IMG/VR virus record: IMGVR_UViG_3300034198_005094
Span: 1-36,534 of that record
Direction: 5' to 3' (one strand)
Origin: a virus
Length of the DNA: 36,534 nt
Both the position numbers and the translations under genes were made by a program. Positions 35,732 through 36,534 of this stretch are shown here, piece after piece. The stretch's first letter is position 1. Each line of letters starts with the position of its first letter. The notes under the pieces are model-generated. The model made no database searches. It saw nothing but the letters and a program-made list of their open reading frames with translations, and had not been told where the DNA came from.

Positions 35732-36534
35732 TCTTGGAAATCCTTTCCTCGTAGTTCTTCAGCGCAGAACGCCCAGCGATGTTGTTCTCGAACGTCCTGC
35801 CGTCCGAAGCATACAACACGTCTGTGACCTCTTGGGTAGGCGTGTCTTTCTCGTACTCAATGCCAAGTCGGTCGAAGGCGTTTCGCATGTTGGTCTTGAA
35901 CATGTGTAGATACCACGTGTGAACCTGTGAGGCTTTCTTGTCGGCATCCCGGAAGTTTCTCTCGTCTTCAAAGAACATCCGCATGATTTCCATCTCGATT
36001 TGCGGGGTGATTCCGTACTGCTTCCGCCATCGGGATAGCGCACCACGGATGTCCTTAGTGTTTACCAATGCGGGGGTCATGGGGTAGTGCATCGATAGCC
36101 GGTAGGAAAACTCCGCAGCAACATCTCCGGGGGTCCACTCGTCTTCTGGACGCTTCCAGCGCGTACGGATATCCCGCTTGTCAATCTTGGCTTGGGGCTG
36201 TTTCCGGAGAGCCTCATCTTCAAAAAGCCCTACTCCGCCAATCTCGTCATCTCCCGCAGTGTCTTCACCACGAGGTCTCCACTTCTCCACAATGACCTCC
36301 TTCGTGGGGACGGACGCGTCCCCAATTAAATACGAAGTATTTAATTTGGTAGTTTTACTACTATTACTATTACTACTAGCTGTTGACCACACAGAATTGT
36401 GTGATGGTGTACCCGCAATTTCCACCAAAATGTGTGATGGTTGAGCGGGCAAATCCTCGGAATTGTGTGATGGTAAAACCCCTGTTTCCACAGAATTGTG
36501 TGATGGTGAAACTAGGTGGTAAATGTTCCGAGAC
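35724..36534 (-). CDS. Replication-initiator-like protein, 5' end beyond the window
   Basis: The frame is open to the right edge (269 residues visible). A GTG at 36491 is a possible internal start, but no ribosome-binding site supports it and the frame continues upstream as NIYHLVSPSHNS, so the true start is probably outside. The visible N-terminus carries four 11-residue repeats around P-S-H-N-S, encoded by the iterons. A Ser/Asn tract follows, then a charged linker and a helical C-terminal domain (VAAEFSYRLSMHYPMTPA, then IEMEIMRMFFEDERNFRDAD). A DNA-binding N-terminal domain would lie outside the window. By position it is analogous to lambda O. Confidence 0.82.
   Translation of the reverse strand, partial: SRNIYHLVSPSHNSVETGVLPSHNSEDLPAQPSHILVEIAGTPSHNSVWSTASSNSNSSKTTKLNTSYLIGDASVPTKEVIVEKWRPRGEDTAGDDEIGGVGLFEDEALRKQPQAKIDKRDIRTRWKRPEDEWTPGDVAAEFSYRLSMHYPMTPALVNTKDIRGALSRWRKQYGITPQIEMEIMRMFFEDERNFRDADKKASQVHTWYLHMFKTNMRNAFDRLGIEYEKDTPTQEVTDVLYASDGRTFENNIAGRSALKNYEERISKNA
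36306..36323. repeat. GC-rich perfect hairpin in the candidate origin
   Basis: GGGGACG and CGTCCCC form a 7-bp perfect stem with the loop GACG, lying next to the AT-rich hairpin without a gap. It may act as a boundary or single-strand initiation structure. As it lies in coding sequence, its perfect pairing is less expected. Confidence 0.6.
36324..36346. repeat. AT-rich perfect hairpin in the candidate origin
   Basis: AATTAAATAC and GTATTTAATT form a 10-bp perfect stem with a 3-base loop (GAA). Almost all pairs are A-T, so it is a good candidate for the unwinding element or a cruciform. It is in frame within the initiator gene. Confidence 0.65.
36355..36378 (-). repeat. Eight tandem TAG/TAA triplets
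   Basis: On the minus strand the sequence reads TAG TAG TAA TAG TAA TAG TAG TAA without interruption. It lies between the iterons and the AT-rich hairpin. Bacterial origins carry DnaA-trios (5'-TA[G/A] repeats) that guide initiator onto single-stranded DNA. Whether this array works the same way with this initiator is unknown. Confidence 0.6.
36394..36507 (+). repeat. Four iterons at exact 33-bp spacing
   Basis: Cores begin at 36394, 36427, 36460 and 36493. Copies 1, 3 and 4 share GAATTGTGTGATGGT exactly; copy 2 reads AAAATGTGTGATGGT. The 33-bp period is three helical turns and eleven codons, so all copies lie on nearly the same face of the DNA and stay in the reading frame (P-S-H-N-S repeats). 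Confidence 0.9.

Larger units (their letters stand above)
36306..36507. other. Candidate replication origin inside the initiator gene
   Basis: This stretch holds, from left to right on the + strand: a GC-rich perfect hairpin, a perfect AT-rich hairpin, a 24-base run of triplets and four iterons at 33-bp spacing. The helicase loader and primase-helicase genes follow on the minus strand. The order iterons, AT-rich region, dyad and the embedding in the initiator gene match lambda ori. The origin function is inferred from architecture only. More iterons may lie beyond the right edge. Confidence 0.7.

Noticed and set aside
10022-36534. Plasmid rather than phage, because of iterons and a ParB-like protein
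   Set aside because: The ParB-like protein lacks a DNA-binding domain and no ParA or mobilisation gene is present, while the helicase, primase, polymerase, ssDNA-binding protein, resolvase and lysin set is typical of phages.
1-36534. tRNA or other structural RNA genes
   Set aside because: No cloverleaf-like arrangement with a CCA end and T-loop was noticed by eye, and almost all sequence is occupied by coding frames; a covariance search was not possible.

Overview
This window looks like part of the genome of a tailed phage of an actinobacterium. The strongest pointers are two WhiB-like iron-sulfur regulators (a family essentially confined to Actinobacteria and their phages), tightly packed overlapping genes, a complete phage-type replication module and dozens of very small proteins with zinc-ribbon cysteine pairs. 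By eye the base composition is about half G+C. No integrase, terminase, portal, capsid or tail gene could be recognised, so the window is only part of a larger genome. Both edges cut through genes.

Positions 1-8456 (+ strand) hold about thirty mostly tiny genes that usually overlap by 1-8 bases (ATGA or TAATG junctions) and read as one or a few polycistronic units. Most have no known function; several form paralogous sets. Recognisable members are an HNH endonuclease that looks inserted, a WhiB-like regulator, an excisionase/MerR-type helix-turn-helix protein and, last, a secreted M23 metallopeptidase.

Positions 8501-36534 are read entirely from the - strand, from right to left, converging on the + strand block at about 8457-8500. 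The order of transcription is: an initiator-like protein (5' end outside the window), a DnaC-like AAA+ ATPase, a SWIM zinc-finger protein, a small unknown protein, a DnaB-like helicase, a CHC2/Toprim primase, an SNF2-type helicase, small proteins, a gp32-like ssDNA-binding protein, a family A DNA polymerase, a RecA-like recombinase, a Holliday-junction-resolvase-like nuclease, a second WhiB protein, a Cas4/RecB-like nuclease, a DUF3310 protein, a run of tiny proteins, a RuvC-like resolvase and a SpoVS protein. Beyond SpoVS (8501-19289) are about twenty genes of unknown role, including a ParB-like protein, a HAD-like protein without its nucleophile, a nucleotidyltransferase-like protein and a 500-residue protein that may be related to the TGT/DpdA barrel.

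The most interesting signal is at the right edge. Four direct repeats spaced exactly 33 bp apart lie inside the initiator-like gene, followed by eight TAG/TAA triplets and two perfect inverted repeats, with the helicase-loader-like gene immediately downstream. This is the arrangement of the phage lambda origin (iterons in gene O, AT-rich segment, dyad, then gene P), apparently built independently with different sequences. Other points of interest are a repeated palindrome bracketing the C-terminal part of the 500-residue protein, hairpins placed one base before three start codons, Leu at the position equivalent to Phe762 of E. coli Pol I in the polymerase, and a family of small proteins whose conserved C-terminus also serves as the next gene's ribosome-binding site.
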